From Desulfobacteraceae bacterium (GTDB lineage: Bacteria; Desulfobacterota; Desulfobacteria; Desulfobacterales; Desulfobacteraceae): 41,820 nucleotides of DNA. The notes beneath the pieces were generated by a model, which had not been told where the DNA came from, did no database searches, and saw nothing but the letters and a program-made list of their open reading frames with translations. Where the stretch lies: assembly GCA_024227235.1 (NCBI GenBank), contig JAAEKY010000607.1, positions 1 to 41,820 on the forward strand, in the 5' to 3' direction. The translations under genes and the position numbers were made by a program. Each line of letters starts with the position of its first letter. Within the stretch, counting starts at the first letter, position 1. Below, one piece after another: positions 24,927 through 33,809 of this stretch.

Positions 24927-26592
24927 TGATATCCGGATTTCATTTAAGGATGGATTTTCAGTATTAACCGGTGAAACCGGCGCGGGTAAATCAATTATTA
25001 TCCAGGCCGTAAATCTTTTACTCGGTTCCAGGGCATCGGCTGACCTGGTAAGAGCCGGTTGTGACACTGCTGAATTAGAAGCTTTTTTTGATATTAATGA
25101 AAATTCAACCACTGCATTGATTTTAAAAGAGCAGGGGTTGGATGGTTCTGACGGTTTGATTATCCGCCGGATTGTCTCTTCTGCTGGAAAAAGTCGTGTG
25201 TTTATCAATTCAAGGCAGTCCACTCTGGATTTATTAAAACAGGTGACACAAAACCTTGCGGGGATCTCAAGCCAGCATGCACACCAGGGACTTTTAAAAG
25301 AAGATAACCACTTAGGTATTCTGGATGAGTTTGCTGGAACAAATGATTTGAAAGATGAGGTTAACCATTTATACCAAACCATTATTCCTTTGAAGAGAAA
25401 AATTAAAGAACTTATCCAAAGTTGCGAACAAAAAAAGAAAGAACAGGATTTTTTAGAATTTCAAATTACTGAAATCAGCGAAGCTGACATTTTGCTCAAT
25501 GAAGATAAAGATCTTGAAAAGAAACGTAAGTCTCTTGTAAATGCATCAAAGATATTTGAATCGGTTAATCGTTTTATCCATGACATTCATGACAGGGAAG
25601 GATCTTTTGTTGAAAGATTGTCTTTTTTTAGAAATGATATGGAAAAATTAAGTACTGCGGATGATCAGCTTGGAAAGATTGCGCAGCAGCTTTCAGGCAC
25701 CATATTTGATTTACAGGATATTGCGGGGGAATTAAGAGATTATTCTTCTACCATAGACCTTGATCCTGCGTCGCTTGAAATGACGGATCAACGATTGGAT
25801 TTGATTTCGAAACTGAAAAGAAAATACGGCCCAAGTCTTGATGCAGTCTTTACTGAATATGAATCCATGCAGCAAAAGATTTCTCAAACGATTGAGATTG
25901 AAAAGCAAATAAAAAATTATGAAAAAGATATACATGTTTTTTTAAAAGAAATTGATCAGAAAGCAACCGACTTATCAGAAAAAAGAAAATCAGCCAGCAA
26001 TACATTATCTGAACTGGCTAAAAAAGAATTAAAAGCCCTTGAAATGGGGAAAGCAAAATTTGAGGTTTCCTTTTCCAGCCAGATGACAAAGGATTCAGAA
26101 GATATCTCAACAACAGGTGGGGAAAAAATAGGACCCAATGGGAAGGACAAAGTCAGCTTTCTTCTCAGTCCAAATCCAGGCGAGGCTTTAAAGCCCCTTG
26201 TAAAAATTGTTTCAGGTGGTGAACTTTCAAGAATTGTTCTGGCATTAAAAGCAGTTTTATCCAATACTCAGTCTCTGGAAACATTGATTTTTGATGAAGT
26301 GGATGCGGGTATTGGTGGTGCAACATCGGAAAAAGTCGGCTTAAAATTAAAACAATTATCCCAAAAGAATCAGGTCATCTGCATTACACATTTGGCCCAA
26401 ATTGCAAAGTATGCTACCCATCAGTTCAGAATATCCAAAGAGGTTATTGATGAACGGACATGTACCGGGATCGTTCCATTGGCAGGGGAAGATCAAAGGA
26501 TTGAAGAACTTGCCAGAATGATTGGTGGAACAAATATTTCTGAAACAACCCTAACTCATGCCAGGGAGCTTCTTGAACAGGCCTCATCTTGA
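24886..26592 (+). CDS. recN: DNA repair protein RecN
   Basis: An SMC-like ATPase that gathers broken DNA ends for recombinational repair. From the ATG it has 568 residues. Walker A is GETGAGKS near 29-36. A long coiled-coil arm runs from about 150 to 390. The ABC signature is VSGGELSRIVLALK and Walker B is TLIFDEVDAGIGG. The D-loop and H-loop (VICITHLAQIAK) are intact. AAGGAGG lies 5 to 6 bp before the ATG at 24886; the ORF could be opened earlier at a TTG, but that lies over the ribosome site. The first 41 bp overlap the upstream membrane-protein gene. Confidence 0.96.
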   Translation: MLSELAIKNFAIIDDIRISFKDGFSVLTGETGAGKSIIIQAVNLLLGSRASADLVRAGCDTAELEAFFDINENSTTALILKEQGLDGSDGLIIRRIVSSAGKSRVFINSRQSTLDLLKQVTQNLAGISSQHAHQGLLKEDNHLGILDEFAGTNDLKDEVNHLYQTIIPLKRKIKELIQSCEQKKKEQDFLEFQITEISEADILLNEDKDLEKKRKSLVNASKIFESVNRFIHDIHDREGSFVERLSFFRNDMEKLSTADDQLGKIAQQLSGTIFDLQDIAGELRDYSSTIDLDPASLEMTDQRLDLISKLKRKYGPSLDAVFTEYESMQQKISQTIEIEKQIKNYEKDIHVFLKEIDQKATDLSEKRKSASNTLSELAKKELKALEMGKAKFEVSFSSQMTKDSEDISTTGGEKIGPNGKDKVSFLLSPNPGEALKPLVKIVSGGELSRIVLALKAVLSNTQSLETLIFDEVDAGIGGATSEKVGLKLKQLSQKNQVICITHLAQIAKYATHQFRISKEVIDERTCTGIVPLAGEDQRIEELARMIGGTNISETTLTHARELLEQASS

Positions 26593-26640
26593 CAAATTGT
26601 CATATATTGTTAACTTAAGAAATTATTGAAAGGAGTTGTA

Positions 26641-26889
26641 ATGCCAATATATGAATTTAAATGTTCAAAGTGTGAAGAGTTTTTTGAAGTCATTGTTATG
26701 GGTTCAGATGATGATGGATCTGTAAATTGTCCCAAATGTAAATCAAAAGAATTTGAAAGAGTCGTTTCCAAAACTAATTTTTCCATGGGAAGTTCTTCTG
26801 CCGGGCAACCCAAAGGTGTTCAAACCCAGGAAAGAGAATGCTCCAGCGGATCTTGTAAAACCTATACCGTTCCGGGTGAAACAAAATAA
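26641..26889 (+). CDS. FmdB-family zinc-ribbon protein
   Basis: An 82-residue putative regulatory or metal-binding protein. The FmdB signature is MPIYEFKCSKC with Cys8 and Cys11, paired with Cys30 and Cys33 (NCPKC) to form one zinc ribbon. A flexible Ser/Gly-rich tail holds two further cysteines (ECSSGSC). AAGGAG lies about 7 bp before the ATG. It follows recN by 48 bp and precedes citrate synthase by 108 bp on the same strand. Its function is unknown; FmdB was named for a regulator of formamidase/acetamidase in methylotrophs. Confidence 0.9.
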   Translation: MPIYEFKCSKCEEFFEVIVMGSDDDGSVNCPKCKSKEFERVVSKTNFSMGSSSAGQPKGVQTQERECSSGSCKTYTVPGETK

Positions 26890-26997
26890 TCTTATACGGT
26901 TATTATTAGAAATCTTTCTAAAAAAGAGTAGAAGATCCTTTTTGTTTTCTGTATCAAATTCGATGTAAAGCTGCCGTGTATGGCAAAGGAGATTCTG

Positions 26998-28281
26998 ATG
27001 ACTGAACACGCAAAACTTATTATTGATGGAAAAGAATTGACCCTTCCTGTAATTGAAGGTTCCCAGGGAGAGAAAGCTGTTGATATTAGAAGCCTTCGGC
27101 AGGAGACGGGATATATAACTTTTGATCCTGGATTTGGAAATACCGGAACCTGTAGAAGCTCGATCACCTATATGGATGGAGAAAAAGGAATCCTAAGATA
27201 CCGAGGGATTCCCATTGAGCAGTTGGCTGAACATTCAACCTTTGCAGAAACCGCTTTTCTTTTGATTACAGGACAGCTCCCAACACAGGATGAACTGACC
27301 CGTACCAGTGTTTATTTGAATGACTTTTCTCCGTTGCATGAAAATATGAAAGCGTTTTATCAGAATTATCCACCCCAAGCACATCCCATGGGAATTCTTT
27401 CTGCCATGATTAATGCCATGCGAAGCTTTTATCCTGAGTTGATGGATTTAGAAGAAGAGATGAATAAAACCTATCTTCGGCTTATTTCTAAAATCAGGAC
27501 AATGGCTGCAATGGCCTATAAAATTTCAACGGGGCAGAAAGTGGTCTACCCAAGACCGGATCTGTGCTATTGCGCCAATTTTTTAAATATGATGTTTGAT
27601 AATGTTGTGGTTCCGTATCGAATAGATGATGATTTAGTAAAAGCCTTGAACGTCTTCTGGATTCTTCATGCAGATCATGAGCAAAATTGTTCTACCACGG
27701 CTGTAAGAGTGGTCGGAAGTGGAAAAGTAAATATTTATTCAACAATTTCAGCAGGGATTTCAGCGCTCTGGGGACCATTGCATGGGGGCGCCAATCAGGC
27801 TGTGATCAACATGCTTGGGAAAATTCACAAAGAGGGGCTAACTGTCAAAGAGTGTATTGCAAAAGCCAAAGACTCAAATGATCCTTTCCGGCTGATGGGG
27901 TTTGGGCACAGGGTTTATAAAACATATGACCCAAGAGCCAAGATCATGAAAAAAATGTGTGACGTGGTCCTTTCAAAAATGAGGATAAATGATCCATTGC
28001 TGAACATTGCACAGGAACTTGAGGAAGCAGCATTAAGTGATTCTTATTTTAAAGAAAAAAATCTATATCCAAATGTAGATTTTTATTCTGGTATTGTATT
28101 GAGAGCCATGGGAATTCCAACCAACATGTTTACAGTCATGTTTGCCATAGGAAGATTGCCCGGCTGGATTTCCCAATGGAAAGAAGATGTGGCTGATCCT
28201 GAGATGAAAATATCAAGACCGCGACAGATTTATTCCGGCAGTACAAAAAAGGATTATATACCGATTGAAGATCGGGGATAG
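26998..28281 (+). CDS. gltA: Citrate (Si)-synthase, type II
   Basis: Condenses oxaloacetate and acetyl-CoA to citrate at the entry of the TCA cycle. At 427 residues it has the same length as the E. coli hexameric enzyme, and the catalytic residues fall within one or two positions: His262 (GPLHGGANQA), His304 (GFGHRVYKTYDPR) and Asp361 (NVDFYSG). Oxaloacetate contacts His227 (HADHEQN) and the Arg residues in RVYKTYDPR are present. The N-terminal domain of type II enzymes (LIIDGKELTLPVIEG) suggests NADH sensitivity, though this is not proven. The start is the ATG at 26998 with AAGGAG 6 bp upstream; the ATG at 26980 overlaps that site. This is an Si-type enzyme, not the Re-citrate synthase of some sulfate reducers. 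The phosphodiesterase gene follows 11 bp later. Confidence 0.95.
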   Translation: MTEHAKLIIDGKELTLPVIEGSQGEKAVDIRSLRQETGYITFDPGFGNTGTCRSSITYMDGEKGILRYRGIPIEQLAEHSTFAETAFLLITGQLPTQDELTRTSVYLNDFSPLHENMKAFYQNYPPQAHPMGILSAMINAMRSFYPELMDLEEEMNKTYLRLISKIRTMAAMAYKISTGQKVVYPRPDLCYCANFLNMMFDNVVVPYRIDDDLVKALNVFWILHADHEQNCSTTAVRVVGSGKVNIYSTISAGISALWGPLHGGANQAVINMLGKIHKEGLTVKECIAKAKDSNDPFRLMGFGHRVYKTYDPRAKIMKKMCDVVLSKMRINDPLLNIAQELEEAALSDSYFKEKNLYPNVDFYSGIVLRAMGIPTNMFTVMFAIGRLPGWISQWKEDVADPEMKISRPRQIYSGSTKKDYIPIEDRG

Positions 28282-28292
28282 GAAAAAGAATA

Positions 28293-29096
28293 ATGGCCTG
28301 GGTGATTGCGCATAGAGGTGCCAGAAGCATCGCACCTGAAAACACTTTGCTGGCAGCTCAGATTGCTCATCAATCCGGTGCCGATCTGTGGGAAACAGAT
28401 GTCAACCTCACCAAAGATGGTCAACTCATACTTTTTCATGATGAAAATCTTTTAAGATGTACAAATGTGAAGGCAGTATTCCCTTCAAGTTCATCATATT
28501 TTGTAAGGGATTTTAATCTGGAGGATATAAAGGCTTTGGATGCAGGATCTTATTTTGCAGATACGGATCCTTTTTTACAAATTTCAGAAGGTAATGTTAC
28601 CAAAAAAGCTTTGTTATCCTTCAAAAATGAGACCATTCCCACTCTGGCGCAAGGGCTGCAATTTACAAAAAAAAAGAAGTGGAAAGTCAATCTTGAACTA
28701 AAATATTTTTTTCCGAAAACAAATGATACGCTTATTCCAGATAAGACACTTGATATCATCTATCAAACAAAGATCGATTTAAACCGGGTGATCATTTCAT
28801 CATTTCATCATGAATGGCTTGATCGAATCATGAAAAAAGAACCTCATATTGAGGTTCAGGCACTTGTCGGAGATAATATTGAGGAACCTCTTGATTTCGG
28901 AGACTTTCAGTTCCCAACCTATAATGCCAATGCTGATTTAATCACCCCAGACCAGGTCAGGCAGCTTAAATCCAAAAGTAAAAAGATCAATTTGTTTACT
29001 GTCAATGATCAAAAAAAATTTTCAAAGTTTGACCGTCTTGGTGTTGACGGAATGTTTACAGATTTTCCCCAACTATTTGTTAAAAAAAATCTCTAA
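28293..29096 (+). CDS. Cytoplasmic glycerophosphodiester phosphodiesterase
   Basis: Predicted to cleave glycerophosphodiesters (deacylated phospholipids) to glycerol-3-phosphate and an alcohol. GDPD motifs are complete: HRG at 7-9, E16-N17 (APENT), metal-ligand Glu34 and Asp36 (ETDVNLTKDG), and His49 (FHD). The later motifs are NLELK and ISSFHHEWL. It has 267 residues and no signal peptide, hence a cytoplasmic location. A linker of about 30 residues (around 85-115) is longer than usual. AGGAAA precedes the ATG. It lies 11 bp after citrate synthase, so probably co-transcribed. Its last 17 bp overlap, tail to tail, the end of the threonine aldolase gene. Confidence 0.9.
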   Translation: MAWVIAHRGARSIAPENTLLAAQIAHQSGADLWETDVNLTKDGQLILFHDENLLRCTNVKAVFPSSSSYFVRDFNLEDIKALDAGSYFADTDPFLQISEGNVTKKALLSFKNETIPTLAQGLQFTKKKKWKVNLELKYFFPKTNDTLIPDKTLDIIYQTKIDLNRVIISSFHHEWLDRIMKKEPHIEVQALVGDNIEEPLDFGDFQFPTYNANADLITPDQVRQLKSKSKKINLFTVNDQKKFSKFDRLGVDGMFTDFPQLFVKKNL

Positions 29097-30087
29097 AGGC
29101 CTTAAGGGTATATTCAATATCATCTTTTGAAATATCCAGATGGGTAACCAATCTTAAATGATTGCTTTTATCGATGGTAATCCCCTTGGTTTTAAGAAAT
29201 TCATGCAGCGGATTTATATCAGATTTAATGTCTGCAAATATGATATTGGTTTGAACTTCATCCGGTTGGATAGATATCCCATCAATTTCAGATAACCCCA
29301 TGGCCAATGTTTTTGCATGTATATGATCTTTTTCAAGTCGTTCAATATTATTGGACAGAGCAAAGATTCCTGCAGCAGCCAGAATGCCTGCCTGCCGCAT
29401 TCCCCCTCCTAGGACTTTGCGCCAGCGCCGAGCCTTTTTTATATGATTTTTAGATCCACAAAGGACAGAACCTACAGGTGCTCCAAGACCTTTAGACAGG
29501 CAACAGGAAATCGTATCAAAGAGGGTTGTAATCTTTTTGACATCCACCTTTAACTGAATAGCAGCATTAAAGACCCTTGCCCCATCAAGATGCAGCATTA
29601 ATTGGTTGGTCTGGGTAAATTGTCTTGCGGATTTTAAATAATCCAGGGGTAAAACTTTTCCTGCATGGGTGTTTTCAAGGCATAAAAGTTTTGTATTTGC
29701 AAAATGAAAATCATCTGGTTTTATAAATTGAGAAACCTTTTTCAGGTTTAAGGTGCCATCGGGTTCAAAATTCAAAGGCTGAGGCTGAATACTGCCTAAA
29801 ACAGCTGCACCTCCGCCCTCATACCGGTAGGTGTGGGCGTGTTGTCCTACAATATATTCATCCCCTCTTTGGCAGTGGATCAGCAGGGCCAAAAGGTTGC
29901 TTTGGGTACCACTGGTGCAGAAAATAGAATCTTGTGTCCCCAACATTTTTGCGGCAAGGGATTCAAGTTTATTCACTGTGGGGTCTTCGCCATATACATC
30001 ATCGCCGATTTTTGCTTCCATCATGGATTTGAGCATGGCTTTTGACGGTTTTGTGACTGTATCACTTCTTAAATCGATTTGTTTCAT
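29080..30087 (-). CDS. ltaE: Low-specificity L-threonine aldolase
   Basis: A PLP enzyme cleaving threonine or allo-threonine to glycine and acetaldehyde, 335 residues, cytoplasmic. N-terminal signature IDLRSDTVTKP at 4-14; phosphate-binding region TSGTQSN at 58-64; His-containing loop HAHTYRYEGG; Asp168 (HLDGARVFNA) for the pyridine nitrogen; Schiff-base Lys199 in CLSKGLGAPVGSVL. All expected residues are present. The stop codon lies inside the 3' end of the convergent phosphodiesterase gene. The upstream 545-bp gap has a hairpin (30258-30288) that could lie in its leader. No strong ribosome site is visible before the ATG. Confidence 0.94.
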   Translation of the reverse strand: MKQIDLRSDTVTKPSKAMLKSMMEAKIGDDVYGEDPTVNKLESLAAKMLGTQDSIFCTSGTQSNLLALLIHCQRGDEYIVGQHAHTYRYEGGGAAVLGSIQPQPLNFEPDGTLNLKKVSQFIKPDDFHFANTKLLCLENTHAGKVLPLDYLKSARQFTQTNQLMLHLDGARVFNAAIQLKVDVKKITTLFDTISCCLSKGLGAPVGSVLCGSKNHIKKARRWRKVLGGGMRQAGILAAAGIFALSNNIERLEKDHIHAKTLAMGLSEIDGISIQPDEVQTNIIFADIKSDINPLHEFLKTKGITIDKSNHLRLVTHLDISKDDIEYTLKAFRDFF

Positions 30088-30632
30088 GTGATTATAACTT
30101 TCTATAAATAGTTTAGAGTTTTTGTTGTCAGATTTTTATCATGATTTAATACATTTGTGAAACTATTGATAACTATGGATTTTATAAATTATCAGAATTT
30201 ATTTAAAAATCAAAGTAAATACAAATAAATTAGAGTAAATAAGAGAAAAATTCATTTCGGGTTTTTAATTTTGGTGAATAAAAACCTGAAAATTTCTTAT
30301 AATAATAAGCCGTTAAGTAAACATATTGAAATCTATACTAATTCTTATGTTTCACAAATTAAATGTTATAAAATCAAATATTTATAAGTAGAAACATTAA
30401 AAAATTTTTCAGAAATTGAAACCATAATTATCGATGTTGACTTGATGTGGCGAATAAAATAAACAAAACGCTATTGCTGATATAATTATGTTGCTAATTA
30501 GCCCGGATATTTCACGAAGCGTTTTTTCTTTAAAAAAGACAAATAACCAGTTGAAACTTTTGCTTTTTTAAAACAAAGCGAGCAAAATGTCACCCGCCGG
30601 GTTAGACAACTTAACGGAAAATACTGGACTTT
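30088..30632. other. 545-bp AT-rich non-coding region
   Basis: No gene is supported. It contains a hairpin CGGGTTTTTA...TAAAAACCTG (30258-30288), a perfect TTTTTT-CTTT-AAAAAA hairpin near 30522-30537, and a larger inverted repeat at 30498-30605 (listed separately). A TTGACT near 30437 could be a -35 box for the response regulator but has a poor -10. Divergent promoters for the threonine aldolase and the response regulator must lie here. No open frame with coding character was seen. Confidence 0.6.
30498..30605. repeat. Foldable inverted repeat before the single-domain response regulator
   Basis: TTAGCCCGG (30498-30506) pairs with CCGGGTTAG (30597-30605) over nine positions, counting two G-U pairs in RNA. 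Inside, TTTTGC (30558-30563) pairs with GCAAAA (30582-30587), and there is an A/T-only hairpin. It ends 27 bp before the start codon. It may be a structured mRNA leader or one more decayed palindromic element; the sequence alone does not decide. It does not match the c-di-GMP riboswitch consensus. Confidence 0.45.
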
Positions 30633-30986
30633 ATGACAGAAATGAACCCCATTCTTGTTATCGATGACGAACAGCCTATTTTGAATATACTTTCAAGAAG
30701 TTTGGCCAGAAAAGGATATATCGTTGATGCTGTCGAAAGTGGGGAAAAAGGAATAGAAAAAATTGATATGAACCAGTATAGTTTGATTTTTACTGATTTA
30801 TTAATGCCAGGACTTTCCGGGGCAGAAGTTCTTCAGCATTTACGAGAAATTCGTGATAATAAAACTCCCATTATCGGAATGTCTGGAACCCCCTGGTTAC
30901 TTAAAGAAAGTGATTTTGATGCTGTTTTAGAGAAACCCTTTTCTATAAAAGATCTTTTAAAAGTAGCCCATAAATTTATTGCATAG
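30633..30986 (+). CDS. Single-domain response regulator (CheY-like receiver)
   Basis: A 117-residue receiver with no output domain. The acidic pair Asp11-Asp12 (VIDDEQ), phospho-acceptor Asp55 (FTDLLMPG), Ser84 in the Thr/Ser switch position (GMSGTPW) and Lys101 (LEKPF) are all present, so it should accept phosphate. Such proteins act through protein partners or as phosphate sinks or intermediates in relays. Candidate donors are the hybrid kinases elsewhere in the window, but none is adjacent. GGA lies 4 bp before the ATG. A 27-bp spacer separates it from the inverted repeat upstream. Confidence 0.9.
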   Translation: MTEMNPILVIDDEQPILNILSRSLARKGYIVDAVESGEKGIEKIDMNQYSLIFTDLLMPGLSGAEVLQHLREIRDNKTPIIGMSGTPWLLKESDFDAVLEKPFSIKDLLKVAHKFIA

Positions 30987-31130
30987 AATCCATTCAAAAT
31001 CCATCCCCATCCGTTAGATAAATTAATTACCAGCAAAGCCCCTTTATTCGATCATCTAAATTGTTGATTAACCCATTAAAAACTGTCATTAATGGAGCAA
31101 AAAACTACGAACTTTATGGAGATTTAATTC

Positions 31131-32009
31131 ATGACGATTGAACCTGGAAAAACCATTGTTGGATTTATTGGATTGGGTGTGATGGGGAAAAGCATGGCCG
31201 GGCATATTTTAAAAGCTGGATATGAATTGCATGTATATACTCGGACAAAAAATGCAGCGAAGAATATTGTTTCTAAAGGGGCTGTCTGGGAAGATACGGT
31301 AAAGGATCTGAGCAAAAAATGTAATGCAATAATTACCATTGTCGGGTTTCCCTCAGACGTTGAAGAGGTTTATCTGAATGAAAATGGTATTCTAAATCAT
31401 GCAAAGAAAGGGTCCATAGTTATCGATATGACCACATCCAGTCCGAATCTTGCCATCAAGATATATGAGCGTGCAAATAAAAAAAGTATTGATTGTCTTG
31501 ATGCACCTGTATCCGGTGGAGACTTAGGTGCTCAAAATGCAAGTCTTTCTATTATGGTGGGTGGGGATAAAAAAGCTTTTGATAATGTTTTCCCTCTTTT
31601 TGAGGTGATGGGAAACAATATTGTGCTTCAGGGGACAGCTGGCGCAGGCCAGCATACTAAAATGGCGAATCAGATTGCTATCGCAGCAGGCGTAGTCGCA
31701 GTATGTGAGTCCATCGCCTACGCAAAAAAAGCAGGCCTTGACCCTCAAACTGTTCTCAAAAGCATTGGCTTTGGGGCTGCAGAATCATGGACCTTGAACA
31801 ACTTAGGGCCTCGAATAATTGCAGGGAATGTTGAACCCGGATTTTATATTAAACATTTTATAAAGGATATGAGCATTGCTGCTGAATCTTCAGATCGTTT
31901 GGCGTTAGAAACCCCAGGACTTGATCTCACACTATCCTTGTACAAGAAGATGGTGAAGATGGGATATGAAAATAAAGGAACCCAGGCATTGTTTAAGCTG
32001 TTTGAATAA
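31131..32009 (+). CDS. 3-Hydroxyisobutyrate dehydrogenase-family oxidoreductase
   Basis: A beta-hydroxyacid dehydrogenase of 292 residues. The Rossmann motif GFIGLGVMG is at 11-19, and Arg38 (YTRTK) after strand 2 favours NADP over NAD. The substrate-binding motif DAPVSGGDLGA is at 124-134. Catalytic Lys177 lies in GAGQHTKMANQ, and the C-terminal helical domain keeps KDMSIA. The substrate could be 3-hydroxyisobutyrate, tartronate semialdehyde or succinic semialdehyde/glyoxylate, and cannot be chosen from sequence. GGAG lies about 10 bp upstream of the ATG. A short inverted repeat CCATTAA...TTAATGG (31073-31095) just upstream could be an operator. The membrane protein gene follows 6 bp later, so the two are likely co-transcribed. 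Confidence 0.87.
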   Translation: MTIEPGKTIVGFIGLGVMGKSMAGHILKAGYELHVYTRTKNAAKNIVSKGAVWEDTVKDLSKKCNAIITIVGFPSDVEEVYLNENGILNHAKKGSIVIDMTTSSPNLAIKIYERANKKSIDCLDAPVSGGDLGAQNASLSIMVGGDKKAFDNVFPLFEVMGNNIVLQGTAGAGQHTKMANQIAIAAGVVAVCESIAYAKKAGLDPQTVLKSIGFGAAESWTLNNLGPRIIAGNVEPGFYIKHFIKDMSIAAESSDRLALETPGLDLTLSLYKKMVKMGYENKGTQALFKLFE

Positions 32010-32015
32010 AAGTAT

Positions 32016-32453
32016 ATGGAGGTTTTAGTAGAATACGGTTATTTGGGGCTGCTTTTGGCCTCATTTCTTGCTGCAACAATTCTTCCTTTCAGCTCTGAAG
32101 TGATTTTGGGCTATCTGCTGACGCATGATTTCAGTCCATATATGACGGTGTTCACAGCAACCACCGGTAATGTGTTAGGGGCTGTCGTAAACTATGGGTT
32201 AGGGATTTTGGGCAGCCAGATACTTCTTCGTAAGGTTTTAAGAATATCGGATCAGGATGTTGAGACAGCTGAAAATCGGTTTAAAAAATATGGAGTTTTC
32301 AGCCTTTTGTTTGCATGGGTCCCCATCATTGGCGATCCGTTGACTGTTGTAGCAGGGATGCTAAAAATTAATTTTACTATTTTTCTAATTCTTGTAGGTA
32401 CAGGCAAGTTTTTAAGATATGTTTTTGTATCTTGGGCTGTGCTTGCGATGTAA
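32016..32453 (+). CDS. YqaA/DedA-type (VTT domain) membrane protein
   Basis: A 145-residue inner-membrane protein of the small YqaA branch of the DedA/SNARE-associated family. Hydrophobic segments are near 5-30 (GYLGLLLASFLAATILPFSSEVILGYLL), 44-68 (TVFTATTGNVLGAVVNYGLGILGS) and 95-143. It keeps the re-entrant-type F/G-E and G-N-x-x-G patterns (PFSSEV; TGNVLGAVVNYGLG) and the PIIGDP motif. DedA relatives flip undecaprenyl phosphate or phospholipids; for YqaA the role is not known. It starts 6 bp after the dehydrogenase stop, and a strong hairpin follows. Confidence 0.85.
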   Translation: MEVLVEYGYLGLLLASFLAATILPFSSEVILGYLLTHDFSPYMTVFTATTGNVLGAVVNYGLGILGSQILLRKVLRISDQDVETAENRFKKYGVFSLLFAWVPIIGDPLTVVAGMLKINFTIFLILVGTGKFLRYVFVSWAVLAM

Positions 32454-32461
32454 AATAAATG

Positions 32462-32506
32462 TGCCCCTTAAAAAATGATATGCTTGATATATCTTTTTAA
32501 GGGGCA
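32462..32506. terminator. Bidirectional terminator hairpin
   Basis: TGCCCCTTAAAAA (32462-32474) is perfectly complementary to TTTTTAAGGGGCA (32494-32506), giving a 13-bp stem with a 19-base loop. The A/T end of the stem lies on the loop side, so there is no classical U tract after it. It lies between two convergent genes (yqaA-like and uraA) and should serve both. Confidence 0.8.
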
Positions 32507-32521
32507 TAGGAAAATGTAAAA

Positions 32522-33772
32522 TTATTCTTGCCTTGAACGGGGAAGAATAAGATTTAAAACCACTCCTAAAATACCGGCAAGACCGATACCTTGTAATTGG
32601 AACTGTCCGGCAGAAAAACTCATTCCACCGATCCCGAAAATCAAAATAAGTGCAACAATTGAAAGGTTTCTTGCTTCTAAAAGATCATCTCCGGATTTTA
32701 CCAGCGTATTCAAGCCAACAACCATGATAGCACCGAAAAGAAGCAGCATGATACCGCCCATAACAGGGACTGGTACAGTTTGAAGGATGGCCCCCAGTTT
32801 GCCAACAAATGCCAGAAGCATAGCTGCAATAGCTGCCCAGGTCATTATTGCCGGGTTGAATACTTTGGTTAAGGCAACGGCACCGGTGACTTCTGAGTAA
32901 GTGGTATTTGGCGGCCCACCTAAAAAGGATGCCATAGATGTGGCCACGCCATCACCCAGCATGGTGTTTTCAATCCCCGGATCTTTTAAATAATCTTTTC
33001 CTGTAACCCCACCGATGGCAACCACATCACCAAAATGTTCAATGGCTGGTGCAATGGCAATGGGAACAATATAAAATATAGCCTGAAGATTCCATTCCGG
33101 CATAGTAAAATCGGGGACAGCAAACCAGGCGGCTTTAGAAATACCTGAAAAGTCAACAAATCCGAAAACTAAACACACGATATACCCCACAATAATACCA
33201 CAAATGATGGGGATCAATCTAAATATACCTTTTCCAAGGATAGAAACAAGAATTGTAGTGGCAAGGGCAAGCAATCCTGCGGTCATGGCCTGGGCCTGAG
33301 GAAAAAGAACAATAGCACCATCACCGGTTTTTCCCATGGTCATATGAACGGCAACCGGTGCAAGAATAAGACCGATGACCATAATAACAGGGCCGGTTAC
33401 AACAGGTGGGAGTACCTTTTTTATAATATCCCCGCCCTGTACACGAACCAGTAGGCTTAGCAGTATATAAACCACACCGGCAGCAGCAAGCCCACACATC
33501 GTTCCAGGGATTCCCCAGGTTTTCACTCCATAAATAATGGGTGCGATAAAGGCAAATGAAGATGCTAAAAATACAGGAACTTTTCCTTTGGTAATGATTT
33601 GGAAAATCAGTGTTCCAAGGCCGGCTGTGAAGAGTGCAACATTAGGATTAAGACCGGTTAAAAGTGGTACCAGGACCAGGGCACCAAATGCAACAAATAG
33701 CATCTGTGCCCCTAAAAAACAGTCTTTAACTTGAAAATTGTAATCAGTTGGAGCTTGGTTGGATTGTGACAT
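32522..33772 (-). CDS. uraA: Uracil permease (NCS2 family)
   Basis: A proton-linked uracil importer with 416 residues and about 12-14 membrane helices. Family motifs are PVFLASSFAFIAPI near 69-82, LPPVVTGPVIMVIGL, PIAIAPAIEHFGDVVAIG (the acidic Glu of the substrate site), and GGPPNTTYSEVTGAVALTK (the second Glu, with the N-T-T-Y-S-E signature of uracil/xanthine permeases). It lies 37 bp downstream of upp on the same strand, which supports uracil as substrate. Its ribosome site is weak (AAGGT). A strong hairpin follows its stop. Confidence 0.94.
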   Translation of the reverse strand: MSQSNQAPTDYNFQVKDCFLGAQMLFVAFGALVLVPLLTGLNPNVALFTAGLGTLIFQIITKGKVPVFLASSFAFIAPIIYGVKTWGIPGTMCGLAAAGVVYILLSLLVRVQGGDIIKKVLPPVVTGPVIMVIGLILAPVAVHMTMGKTGDGAIVLFPQAQAMTAGLLALATTILVSILGKGIFRLIPIICGIIVGYIVCLVFGFVDFSGISKAAWFAVPDFTMPEWNLQAIFYIVPIAIAPAIEHFGDVVAIGGVTGKDYLKDPGIENTMLGDGVATSMASFLGGPPNTTYSEVTGAVALTKVFNPAIMTWAAIAAMLLAFVGKLGAILQTVPVPVMGGIMLLLFGAIMVVGLNTLVKSGDDLLEARNLSIVALILIFGIGGMSFSAGQFQLQGIGLAGILGVVLNLILPRSRQE

Positions 33773-33809
33773 GTTTGTTTCTACCTTTTTTATTTAATTA
33801 TTAAGTTTT

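Noticed and set aside
30540..30632. c-di-GMP (GEMM) riboswitch before the response regulator
   Set aside because: AGCGAGCAAAATGTCACCCG resembles part of the consensus, but the matching 5' half and the conserved GCAAAG...GGGACGCAAAG spacing are absent.
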